Source: Nevskiaceae bacterium
GTDB lineage: Bacteria; Pseudomonadota; Gammaproteobacteria; Steroidobacterales; Steroidobacteraceae
NCBI GenBank assembly: GCA_031277355.1
Contig: JAITMN010000030.1
Coordinates: 1 to 8,431, forward strand
Length of the DNA: 8,431 nt
Direction of reading: 5' to 3'
The notes under the pieces were generated by a model. That model was not told the DNA's origin, ran no database searches, and worked only from the letters and a program-made list of their open reading frames with translations. The position numbers and the translations under genes were made by a program. The stretch's first letter is position 1; every line of letters starts with the position of its first letter. Of the stretch, positions 1 through 6,628 are shown in pieces.

Positions 1-159
1 CCGATACCCTGGTGCAGCGATGACATGGTCACGTTCGGCAAGGCGATTCGCGAAGGTTTTTTCAACGTGCTGTCCGACAGCGTCGAGAAGATTACCGGCC
101 ACAAGCCGCGTACGCTTGCATCGGTGCTGGAACAGTATCAGCACACTTGGCCCCAATAA
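1..159 (+). CDS. NmrA/SDR-like NAD(P)-binding oxidoreductase, C-terminal fragment
   Basis: The first 52 codons of the window read open in one frame and stop at TAA (157-159); the start lies off the left edge. The fragment contains the stretches GKAIREGFF and EKITGHKPRTLASVLEQY. An 'ITG-x-x-PRTL-x-x' helix near the C-terminus is typical of NmrA-like and atypical short-chain NAD(P)-binding proteins, where it closes the substrate side of the Rossmann fold. The Rossmann motif itself is not in view, so family and substrate remain tentative. The stop codon overlaps the ribosome binding site of the next gene, and only 10 bases separate the two, so they are probably co-transcribed and perhaps translationally coupled. 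The reading is coding-like and in the right place. The family call comes from remembered resemblance of the tail, not from catalytic residues. Confidence 0.62.
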   Translation, partial: PIPWCSDDMVTFGKAIREGFFNVLSDSVEKITGHKPRTLASVLEQYQHTWPQ

Positions 160-162
160 GGA
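158..162 (+). promoter_or_regulatory. Ribosome binding site of the PQQ dehydrogenase, overlapping the upstream stop
   Basis: AAGGA lies 7 bases before the ATG at 170 and shares its two A's with the TAA stop of the preceding gene. It supports the start at 170 over the open frame that continues upstream to 20, and it suggests translational coupling. Confidence 0.7.
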
Positions 163-169
163 AGATTCC

Positions 170-2290
170 ATGCGTTACTCGACACTATCACTGGCCGTCA
201 TCGCCTGCCTTGCGCTCACCGCCTGCGGCAAGCGCGATGCGGCTCCGGCTTCAACCCGCACGCCGGCGCAGGTCGACGATGCGCGCATCGCCAACGCCGC
301 CTCCGAGCCGCAGAACTGGCTGGTCCACGGCGGCGACTATCAGGCGCAGCGCTTCTCGGGGCTTGATCAGATCACGCCGGAGAACATCGGCGAACTGAAG
401 CCCGCGTGGTCGATGGACTTCGACACCACGCGCGGGCAGGAAGCCACGCCCATTGTCGTGGATGGCGTGGTGTACGTGAGCACGGCATGGAGCAAGGTCT
501 ATGCGGCGGACGCAAAGACCGGCAGACAACTGTGGCAATTTGATCCGCAGGTGCCCGGCCCCGTTGCAGCGAAGAATTGCTGCGACGTGGTCAGCCGTGG
601 CGTGGCGGTGTATCTGGGCAAGGTCTACATCGCCACTTACGACGGACGCCTGATCGCGCTCGATGCGGCCACAGGTCAACCCGTGTGGACGACGCAGACG
701 GTTGACACAGAAGGCATGTACACGATCAGCGGCGCACCGCGCGTGGGTGGCGGACTGGTGTACATCGGCAATGGCGGCGGCGAGTTCGGCGGACGCGGCT
801 ATGTGAGCGCCTACGATGCGCAGACCGGCCAAATGGCGTGGCGCTTCTACATTACGCCCGGCGATCCGGCCAAACCCGATGGCGCAGCGTCGGATGCAAT
901 CATGGCAAGTCTGGTGCAGCCCACCTGGTTCGGCCCGCACAACGATTATCGCGGTGGCGGCATGGTGTGGAACGCCATCGTTTACGACGCCGAGTTCGAT
1001 CAACTGTATATGGCGACCGGCAATGGTTATCCGTGGCCGCGACTGATTCGCTCCGAAGGCAAGGGCGATAACCTCTTCATCTCCGCCATCGTCGCGGTGG
1101 ATGCGAAGACCGGCGCCTATCGCTGGCATTACCAGGAAACACCGGGCGAGAGTTGGGACTACGATTCCACCGGCGACATGGTGCTCGCCGATCTGACCCT
1201 CAACGGACAGCCGCGCAAGGCGCTGATGCACACGCCGAAAAATGGATTCTTCTATGTGCTCGACCGGCAGGATGGAAAGCTGATCTCCGCCGAACCCTAT
1301 GTGCCCGGCATCACCTGGGCCACGCGCGTAGACATGGCCACCGGTCGCCCCGTCATCGCCGATAACGCGTACTACACCGACAAGCCCGTGACGCTGAGTC
1401 CAGGCGAAAGCGGCGCGCATGGCTGGCAACCCACGGCGTTCAGCCCGAACACCGGCCTGCTGTATCTGCAAGCCAACGCTCATGCCACTTCCCGCTTCAT
1501 TCCGCGCCGCGAGGAATTCGAGTACGTGAAGGGCATGGACAAGCTCGGCCTGCATCACTTCGCGCAGCACGGTCCTTATGAAGAACCACCGCAACGAGAC
1601 CCCAACGCGCCAGCCGTTGAAAGCTATCTTCTGGCCTGGAACCCGGTGACCCAACAGGCCGCGTGGAAAACACCCGGCAGCGGTGGCGGTGTACTGGCCA
1701 CGGCAGGCGGTTTGGTATTCCAGGGCTACAGCCGCGATGTGTACATGGGCGAACTGCGTGCCTATCGCGCGGACAATGGCGCAGAGGTGTGGAAGCACGA
1801 CACGCCCAACGCCATCATCACCGGGCCGATCAGCTATGCGGTGGATGGCGAGCAATACATTCTGGCGGCGTCGGGCGCTGGTGGTGGCGGCATCATCTCG
1901 GCGCCGAAGGTGATGCGCTTGCCGCAAGTGGGTCGCCTCGTTGCCTTCAAGCTGGGCGGCAGCGCGCAGTTGCCGGCCGATCCGCCGCTGGCCGGTCCGG
2001 TGGTGCAGGTCACGCAGCGATTCCCCGCCGATGTCGTGGCGCAGGGCGCGCAACTGTATCTGGACACCTGCGCGCGCTGTCATGGCATCGGCACGCGCGC
2101 ATCGGGCATCCTGCCGGACCTGAAACGCTCGGCCACGTTGAACGATGCGGCAACCTGGAGAGCGATTGTTGAAGACGGCACGCTTGCCAGTCGCGGCATG
2201 ATTGCGTGGAAGGGATTGATTCCCGATAACTCTGCGGAAATGATTCGCGCTTACGTTGCCGAACAAGCACGCGCGGAAGCCACGCCGTAG
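170..2290 (+). CDS. Lipoprotein PQQ-dependent alcohol dehydrogenase with C-terminal cytochrome c (type II quinohaemoprotein)
   Basis: This 706-residue protein would oxidise alcohols to aldehydes outside the cytoplasm and pass electrons from PQQ to its own haem c. Residues 1-19 are a lipoprotein signal ending in the lipobox LTAC, with Cys19 lipidated. An eight-bladed propeller follows, with repeated [A/L]xDxxTGxxxW docking motifs (around 114-122, 165-173, 216-224 and 311-319). Visible active-site residues are the vicinal Cys137-Cys138, metal ligands Glu205 and Asn285, the catalytic base Asp330 in WDYD, and Lys357. Asp332 is the extra acid linked to lanthanide use. A cytochrome c domain (about 615-706) has C634-A-R-C637-H638 and the likely axial ligand Met677. 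The length is normal for type II enzymes. The ATG at 170 is chosen because it has a good ribosome binding site and begins the signal peptide. It is sandwiched between an oxidoreductase tail and hemF. The substrate (primary, secondary or aromatic alcohol) cannot be told from sequence. No PQQ synthesis genes are in view. Confidence 0.93.
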   Translation: MRYSTLSLAVIACLALTACGKRDAAPASTRTPAQVDDARIANAASEPQNWLVHGGDYQAQRFSGLDQITPENIGELKPAWSMDFDTTRGQEATPIVVDGVVYVSTAWSKVYAADAKTGRQLWQFDPQVPGPVAAKNCCDVVSRGVAVYLGKVYIATYDGRLIALDAATGQPVWTTQTVDTEGMYTISGAPRVGGGLVYIGNGGGEFGGRGYVSAYDAQTGQMAWRFYITPGDPAKPDGAASDAIMASLVQPTWFGPHNDYRGGGMVWNAIVYDAEFDQLYMATGNGYPWPRLIRSEGKGDNLFISAIVAVDAKTGAYRWHYQETPGESWDYDSTGDMVLADLTLNGQPRKALMHTPKNGFFYVLDRQDGKLISAEPYVPGITWATRVDMATGRPVIADNAYYTDKPVTLSPGESGAHGWQPTAFSPNTGLLYLQANAHATSRFIPRREEFEYVKGMDKLGLHHFAQHGPYEEPPQRDPNAPAVESYLLAWNPVTQQAAWKTPGSGGGVLATAGGLVFQGYSRDVYMGELRAYRADNGAEVWKHDTPNAIITGPISYAVDGEQYILAASGAGGGGIISAPKVMRLPQVGRLVAFKLGGSAQLPADPPLAGPVVQVTQRFPADVVAQGAQLYLDTCARCHGIGTRASGILPDLKRSATLNDAATWRAIVEDGTLASRGMIAWKGLIPDNSAEMIRAYVAEQARAEATP

Positions 2291-2299
2291 AATGGCGGC

Positions 2300-3244
2300 A
2301 TGAACAACGAGAACCGATACGAAGCGCAAGCCACGCAGGTGCTGCAATACCTGCGCGGCTTGCAGGACCGCCTGTGCAACACCTTCGGTGGCGCGTCGAT
2401 GGGCGGAGAATTTCTTCGCGATGCCTGGGAGCGCCCCGCATCCGAAACATCGCTGCAAGGTGGTGGCATCACTGCCGTGCAAGAGGGCGGTGAAGTGTTT
2501 GAACGCGCGGGCGTGGCCTTCTCCGACGTGCGCGGCTCGAAGCTGCCGCCTTCGGCCACGGCGCGCAATCCGCAGCTTGCGGGCCGGGGTTTTCGCGCGA
2601 TGGGCGTGTCGGTGGTGATGCATCCGCGCAATCCGCATGCGCCCACGAGTCATGCCAATGTGCGTTTCTTCAGCGCCGGTGATGTGTGGTGGTTTGGCGG
2701 CGGGTTTGATCTCACGCCCTACATCCCCTACGAAGAGGATGTGATCGCCTGGCATCGTGCGGCGCGCGACGCCTGCGATGGCGTTTCGCAAAACATCTAT
2801 CCGGTGGCGCGCAAGCACTGCGACGATTACTTCTTCCTGAAGCATCGCGGCGAGGCGCGCGGCATCGGCGGCGTTTTCTATGACGACGTGAATGAGTCGT
2901 CGGCAGACATGCCATTGACCTGGGAGCAGGGCTTTGCGCTGATGCAGCGCGTGGGCGATGCCTACCACGACGCCTATCGCGATGTGATCGCACGCCGCCG
3001 CAACACGCCGTCCACCGAGCGCGAGCGCAACTATCAGTTGTACCGGCGCGGGCGGTATGTGGAATTCAATCTCGTGTTCGACCGTGGCACGCTGTTTGGC
3101 TTGCAGAGCGGCGGCCGCACGGAGGCGATATTGATGTCGATGCCGGCCGAAGCGCGCTGGGCGTATCGCAGTCCCGATGCACAGATGGATGCCGCGCTGC
3201 TGCCCTACCTCACAACGCTGCGCGGCAAGGATTGGCTGGGCTGA
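2300..3244 (+). CDS. hemF: Aerobic coproporphyrinogen III oxidase (HemF)
   Basis: HemF catalyses the oxygen-dependent double oxidative decarboxylation of coproporphyrinogen III to protoporphyrinogen IX in the cytoplasm, a late step of haem synthesis (EC 1.3.3.3). The 314 residues are full length for the family (E. coli HemF is about 300). Visible landmarks are the MHPRNPH...SHANVRFF block with His108 and His118, WWFGGGFDLTPY (130-141), AWHR with His152, the family signature CDDYFFLKHRGEARGIGG (174-191) with His182, and the C-terminal RYVEFNLVFDRGTLFGLQSGGR block (252-273). The usual Trp before Cys174 is His173 here, a mild deviation. The ATG at 2300 lies 9 bases after the dehydrogenase stop with only a weak GGCGG-like ribosome binding site, so coupling to upstream translation is plausible. 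A three-codon frame beginning at ATG 2292 ends in a TGA overlapping the hemF ATG. Co-transcription with a haem-containing enzyme makes functional sense. Confidence 0.96.
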   Translation: MNNENRYEAQATQVLQYLRGLQDRLCNTFGGASMGGEFLRDAWERPASETSLQGGGITAVQEGGEVFERAGVAFSDVRGSKLPPSATARNPQLAGRGFRAMGVSVVMHPRNPHAPTSHANVRFFSAGDVWWFGGGFDLTPYIPYEEDVIAWHRAARDACDGVSQNIYPVARKHCDDYFFLKHRGEARGIGGVFYDDVNESSADMPLTWEQGFALMQRVGDAYHDAYRDVIARRRNTPSTERERNYQLYRRGRYVEFNLVFDRGTLFGLQSGGRTEAILMSMPAEARWAYRSPDAQMDAALLPYLTTLRGKDWLG

Positions 3245-3256
3245 GCGATCAGCCCA
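3237..3256. terminator. Hairpin shared by two convergent stop codons, possible bidirectional terminator
   Basis: TGGGCTGA (3237-3244) and TCAGCCCA (3249-3256) form a perfect 8-bp stem with a 4-base loop, GCGA on the plus strand, which is a GNRA-type tetraloop. One arm ends in the hemF TGA and the other begins with the dioxygenase stop (TCA on plus). Two further G-C pairs can form after a one-base mismatch. No T-run follows on either strand, so intrinsic termination would be weak; the hairpin may instead protect 3' ends or help Rho-dependent ending. Confidence 0.45.
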
Positions 3257-4724
3257 ACCCCAGTTCGCGTGCATCGGCCCACACGCCATGCACCTGCTGG
3301 CTGATCTTGAACGGCAGGATCACGCGCGCCACATCGCCTTCGCCCAACCGCTGCGCGTCGGCGATGACCAACTCGGCGCGATCTTCGGCATAGTTCGTGG
3401 CAACGCCCACCAGATAGCCGTCGCCCTCCTGACCTGAGGGACGCGGCACGAAGCTGCACTCTTGCAGCACATGCGTAGGGCCGGCGAAGTAGGTGTCGAG
3501 TTGGCCGGTTTCCAGATCAAAGCGTCCATAGCAATTGCTGGGCCGCGCAGGCCCCGCGCTGCCCACGATCGCGCGGTCAATGGGTTTGGTTTCGTCGTAG
3601 AACTGCGTATACAGATAGCGCGTGGGCAGCGACAACACTCGCGGATCGACCTTGCCCAGATCACCCACCTGCATCGGCCAGAGAATTTCCTCCTGCCAAT
3701 TGTTGCCGCGCTTGCCCAGATCGAGCGTGATCTTGCGGATGAACGCACGCGCGCCCGCCGGATTGAACGGCGCGCCATCCACGTTCGGAAAGAACGGAAA
3801 GAAGTTCGAATCAAAGAACGGCGCGTACAGAATAACCTTGTCGCCTTCGGTCACCGCATTGAACGTATGCATCATGCAGCGCTCGGGACCCTCGAACCAG
3901 CGCATGTCCCTGGCGCTGCCGCCGCGCGGAATCACGCCGATCACCGAAGGTTTGGTCTTGTCCCAACCCCAGTGAATCTTGCCTTCACGCAAGCGCTCCA
4001 TGCCGGTGACATAGCCGCCGAACGGAATCACCACATGCCGGTGCGTCAGCGCCATGTCGTGAATCACGCTGACATAGGGCACTTTCACCGTCACCGAATC
4101 GGACACCCTGCCCTGCGAATTCAGCGTGGCGATGTACAGATCATCGGATGCAAGGCCGTTGGCCTCATAACCGTAAGACACCATCTCGCCGGTGAGCGGA
4201 TCGAGCTTCGGATGCGCGCTGAAGGTTTCGCTTTTCCAGGTGCCGAAGGCATCCCAGGTGCCCTGCGTTTCGAGCGTGAGCGGGTCGATCAGATAGGGCA
4301 GACCATCTTCTTTCAGCGTATAGAGCTTGCCGTGATGCACCAGCGGCGCCGTATTCGACACCGTGCGCGTGTTGGGATGCTGCGGATCGCTGATGGCCGG
4401 ATCGTCGGTGAACGGATTGCGGTAGTAGCCAAACAACTGCCGCCCGGCTTCGCGGTTGCGATCAAAGCGCTGCGTGCGCACCCAGCGGCCGGTGTAGTCC
4501 ACGCGGCCATTGCGGATGCGAAAGCTGCTGACATAGCCATCGGCGTTGAGAATGGCGTCGTCGGCAAACTTCGGCGGATAGAACCACTCCGCCCCCACGC
4601 GGTAGAACGCGCCGTTGATGTCGGCGGGAATCTTGCCGATCACATCGCAGTCGAGCACCTGACTTTCAAAGCGCGTGGCGGCGCTGAGCGTCCGCATCAA
4701 TCCATCGTTGGAATTTTCCGCCAT
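3249..4724 (-). CDS. Carotenoid-oxygenase-family dioxygenase, stilbene-cleaving (lignostilbene) type
   Basis: This is a 491-residue non-haem iron dioxygenase that splits a C=C bond with O2 to give two carbonyl products. The four iron-binding histidines are identifiable: His171 (SAHPK), His222 (IHDMA), His286 (MMHTFNA) and His479 (VHGVW near the C-terminus), spaced as in the seven-bladed propeller family. Features point to the lignostilbene branch: YRNPFTDDP (101-109) and LKEDGLPY (137-144). They contain Tyr101 and Lys138, which correspond to the Tyr and Lys that bind the phenolic hydroxyl of stilbenes in NOV1-like enzymes. The loop between them is a few residues longer than I remember for NOV1. 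There is no signal peptide, so it is cytoplasmic. The ATG at 4724 has GGAG 9 bases upstream. It lies 42 bases downstream of an SDR on the same strand, probably in one operon. Classical apocarotenoid substrates are not excluded. The family is certain; the stilbene substrate is an inference. Confidence 0.9.
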   Translation of the reverse strand: MAENSNDGLMRTLSAATRFESQVLDCDVIGKIPADINGAFYRVGAEWFYPPKFADDAILNADGYVSSFRIRNGRVDYTGRWVRTQRFDRNREAGRQLFGYYRNPFTDDPAISDPQHPNTRTVSNTAPLVHHGKLYTLKEDGLPYLIDPLTLETQGTWDAFGTWKSETFSAHPKLDPLTGEMVSYGYEANGLASDDLYIATLNSQGRVSDSVTVKVPYVSVIHDMALTHRHVVIPFGGYVTGMERLREGKIHWGWDKTKPSVIGVIPRGGSARDMRWFEGPERCMMHTFNAVTEGDKVILYAPFFDSNFFPFFPNVDGAPFNPAGARAFIRKITLDLGKRGNNWQEEILWPMQVGDLGKVDPRVLSLPTRYLYTQFYDETKPIDRAIVGSAGPARPSNCYGRFDLETGQLDTYFAGPTHVLQECSFVPRPSGQEGDGYLVGVATNYAEDRAELVIADAQRLGEGDVARVILPFKISQQVHGVWADARELGLG

Positions 4725-4766
4725 GATCGTGAACTCCGGCTGATATTGCGACGATTGTGTGTGCGT

Positions 4767-5510
4767 TCATCCGCGCCCGACGAAGGGCATCGCGGTGGCC
4801 ATCACGGTGATGTTCAGCACGTTGGCATTGAGCGGCAACCCCGCCATGTAAGCCACCGCCTGCGCCACATGCTCCACATCGAAGGTAGGTTCGGGCTTCA
4901 GCGAGAAATCGGCTTGCAGCGTGCCCTGCGACATCGGGATACCCAGATCGGTCTGCACATTGCCGATGTCGATCTGACCGCAGGCGATATTGCACAGCCG
5001 CCCTTCCAGCGCCAGCGACTTGGTGATGCCGGTAACCGCATGCTTGGAAGCCGTGTAAGCCACCATGAACGGACGCGGCGTGACCGAAGCAATGGAGCCA
5101 TTGTTGATGATGCGGCCACCCTGCGGCGACTGCGCCTTCATCACGCGAAACGCAGCCTGCGCGCACAGCAACACGCCGGTGATGTTGGTGTCGATCACCC
5201 GCTGCCACACTTCAAGGGGCAGCTCGTCCGTAGGCGTGGGCTTGGCCGCTGCGCCGGCATTGTTGAACAGCACGTCAAGGCGACCAAAACGCGCCACGGC
5301 GGTATCGAACAGACGCTGCACCGCCTCAGGATCGGTCACATCCGTGGGCACGGCCAGCACGTCCGCGCCGCCCAGCCTCGCCACTTCAGCCAGCGGTTCG
5401 GCGCGCCGCCCGGCAATCACCACCGCGTAGCCATCGGCCGCCAATCGCAGCGCCACCGCGCGTCCAATGCCCGACCCCGCACCCGTTACCAGCGCCACCT
5501 TCTTTTGCAT
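4767..5510 (-). CDS. Short-chain dehydrogenase/reductase (classical SDR)
   Basis: This 247-residue cytoplasmic NAD(P)-dependent oxidoreductase has the full classical SDR set. It shows TGAGSGIG (9-16) for cofactor binding, Arg35-Arg36 after the second strand (favouring NADP(H)), NNAG (83-86), and the catalytic tetrad Asn109, Ser139, Tyr152 and Lys156 (YTASK). The usual PG after the sixth strand is CGQIDIG, and the tail ends in MPFVGRG, as in many bacterial SDRs of unknown substrate. I start at the ATG at 5510 because AGGG (5520-5523) sits 9 bases before it. A TTG two codons upstream (5516) would be only 3 bases from that site. It precedes the dioxygenase gene by 42 bases, so it may oxidise or reduce the aldehydes that enzyme releases. 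That link rests only on position. The substrate is unknown. Confidence 0.93.
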   Translation of the reverse strand: MQKKVALVTGAGSGIGRAVALRLAADGYAVVIAGRRAEPLAEVARLGGADVLAVPTDVTDPEAVQRLFDTAVARFGRLDVLFNNAGAAAKPTPTDELPLEVWQRVIDTNITGVLLCAQAAFRVMKAQSPQGGRIINNGSIASVTPRPFMVAYTASKHAVTGITKSLALEGRLCNIACGQIDIGNVQTDLGIPMSQGTLQADFSLKPEPTFDVEHVAQAVAYMAGLPLNANVLNITVMATAMPFVGRG

Positions 5511-5613
5511 GTGCAAGAACCCTGTTGTTTGAATATTTGAATCTGTGCACCAATTAGACTACCCCAATTCGCGGTATGCTTGCTCCCCAGAGCATCTCAA
5601 GGAACTATCAGCC
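5511..5613. promoter_or_regulatory. Divergent intergenic region, putative promoters and operator
   Basis: This 103-base gap between the divergent SDR and uspE-like starts is the longest non-coding stretch and is distinctly more AT-rich than its surroundings. It must carry the uspE promoter and probably that of the SDR-dioxygenase pair. A direct repeat of TTTGAAT occurs at 5528-5534 and 5536-5542. An imperfect 16-bp palindrome (5540-5555, AATCTGTGCACCAATT, six of eight pairs matching) is centred on GTGCAC and could be a regulator site. TATGCT (5575-5580) resembles a -10 box for uspE, and on the minus strand TCTAAT (about 5553-5558) resembles one for the SDR. Neither has a convincing -35. AAGGA (5599-5603) is the uspE ribosome binding site, 10 bases from its ATG. 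Confidence 0.5.
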
Positions 5614-6591
5614 ATGGACCGCATCAAGCAGATCGTCGTTGCCATCAAAACCCCCTCCTCGCGCCGGCAGCCGCCGATGCAGAAGGCCGCACAACTGGCC
5701 AAGGCCACCGGCGCGCGGCTGCTGCTGTTTCACGCGATCACGCAACCGCTGATGATCGACGCCTGGTCGATGGATGGCGTGTCGCTGCAAGACGTGCAAA
5801 AGCGCTGGAAAGCCAGCGTGATGAAGCAACTGGAAAAGCTGGCCGACGGCCTGCGCACCGACGGCGTAACGGTGGAGTGCAATTGCACCTGGGATTTTCC
5901 CGCCTACGAAGCAGTGGTGCGTTTCGCCGAGAAAAACAAGGCTGATCTGATCGTCGCCGAGCGCACCGAAAGCAAGCGCCTGATGCCCTGGCTGCTGCGC
6001 TTCAACGATTGGGAGCTGATTCGCCGCAGCGCGATTCCGGTGCTGCTGGTCAAGCGCACGACGCCGTGGAAAAAAGCCGCCGTGCTCGCGGCGATCGATC
6101 CGCTGCATACCTTCGCCAAGCCAGCCAAACTCGACACCGCCATTCTCGATGAGGCGACGTGGCTCGCCGAAGCGATGGGCGGCGCGCTGCATGTGGTGCA
6201 TGCCTATCCGGGCGCACCCACGTCGATGCCGCTGCGCGGCGTGTCGGCGGACCTCAGCCAGTCCATCGAGAAGCAGGCCGCCACCAGTGCGCGCAAGGCG
6301 CTGGATGCCGAACTTGAAGGCCGCAACATTCCCAAGGCGCGGCGTCATCTGGTGGCCGGACATCCGGTCGATGTGGTGCCGAAGACGGCCAAGAAAGTGC
6401 GCGCCGGCATCGTGGCGATGGGCGCGGTTTCGCGCTCGGGCATCAAGCGCCTGGTGATCGGCAACACCGCCGAGCAAGTGCTCGACGCACTGCCCTGCGA
6501 CGTGCTGGTGCTGAAGCCCTCGACCTTCAAGGCGCGCGTGCCGGAGAAGACGCGCGGCACACAGTTGGTGGCCCCGCCGCCTTACATCTGA
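5614..6591 (+). CDS. uspE: Tandem universal stress protein, UspE-like
   Basis: This 325-residue cytoplasmic protein has two fused universal stress domains. Domain 1 (about 4-147) begins KQIVVAI and ends in DWELIRRSAIPVLLVK, with no recognisable ATP loop. Domain 2 (about 153-302) ends with GNTAEQVLDALPCDVLVLKP (283-302) and retains most of the G-xx-G-9x-G-[S/T] nucleotide motif (Gly270, Gly283-Asn-Thr), but Ser273 replaces the second Gly. The order, the DW-x-L-x-R element and the GNTAEQV tail match E. coli UspE (316 residues), hence the symbol. Such proteins act in stress survival, motility or DNA-damage resistance, probably as ligand-binding regulators rather than enzymes. The ATG at 5614 is chosen for its AAGGA site and for the start of the first beta strand; the frame stays open to 5545 but that extension lacks family character. 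It is transcribed away from the SDR-dioxygenase pair and converges on lldD. Confidence 0.9.
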   Translation: MDRIKQIVVAIKTPSSRRQPPMQKAAQLAKATGARLLLFHAITQPLMIDAWSMDGVSLQDVQKRWKASVMKQLEKLADGLRTDGVTVECNCTWDFPAYEAVVRFAEKNKADLIVAERTESKRLMPWLLRFNDWELIRRSAIPVLLVKRTTPWKKAAVLAAIDPLHTFAKPAKLDTAILDEATWLAEAMGGALHVVHAYPGAPTSMPLRGVSADLSQSIEKQAATSARKALDAELEGRNIPKARRHLVAGHPVDVVPKTAKKVRAGIVAMGAVSRSGIKRLVIGNTAEQVLDALPCDVLVLKPSTFKARVPEKTRGTQLVAPPPYI

Positions 6592-6601
6592 CCGCAACGG
6601 G

Positions 6602-6628
6602 CGACGAGGCTAAACGGCAGCCTCGTCG
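6602..6628. terminator. Perfect 10-bp hairpin at the uspE/lldD convergent junction
   Basis: CGACGAGGCT (6602-6611) and AGCCTCGTCG (6619-6628) are exact reverse complements around a 7-base loop. The hairpin begins 10 bases after the uspE stop and covers the lldD stop (CTA on plus, 6610-6612), so part of it encodes the last residues of the flavoenzyme. No T-run follows on either strand. It could be a bidirectional, Rho-assisted terminator or an RNA 3'-end stabiliser. Confidence 0.5.

Noticed and set aside
20..169. Upstream extension of the dehydrogenase frame to an ATG at 20
   Set aside because: It overlaps the NmrA/SDR-like C-terminus in another frame, is Arg/Ser-rich, and would bury the lipoprotein signal. 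The ATG at 170 has a proper ribosome binding site.
251..3289. 1012-codon open frame on the minus strand, antisense to the dehydrogenase and hemF
   Set aside because: The product is an Arg/His/Ala-rich composition with no recognisable domain. It mirrors two well-supported genes on the other strand and is expected from GC-rich codon bias suppressing antisense stops.
3462..5540. 692-codon plus-strand open frame across the dioxygenase and SDR
   Set aside because: It is antisense to two genes with complete catalytic motifs, has a low-complexity His/Arg-rich composition, and lacks a plausible domain.
5545..5613. Upstream extension of the uspE frame
   Set aside because: The extra residues resemble nothing in the family and cover the AT-rich promoter zone. 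The ATG at 5614 has an AAGGA site and begins the first beta strand.
5608..6597. 329-codon minus-strand frame opposite uspE
   Set aside because: It is the shadow of the UspE-like gene, with no family motif and a biased composition.
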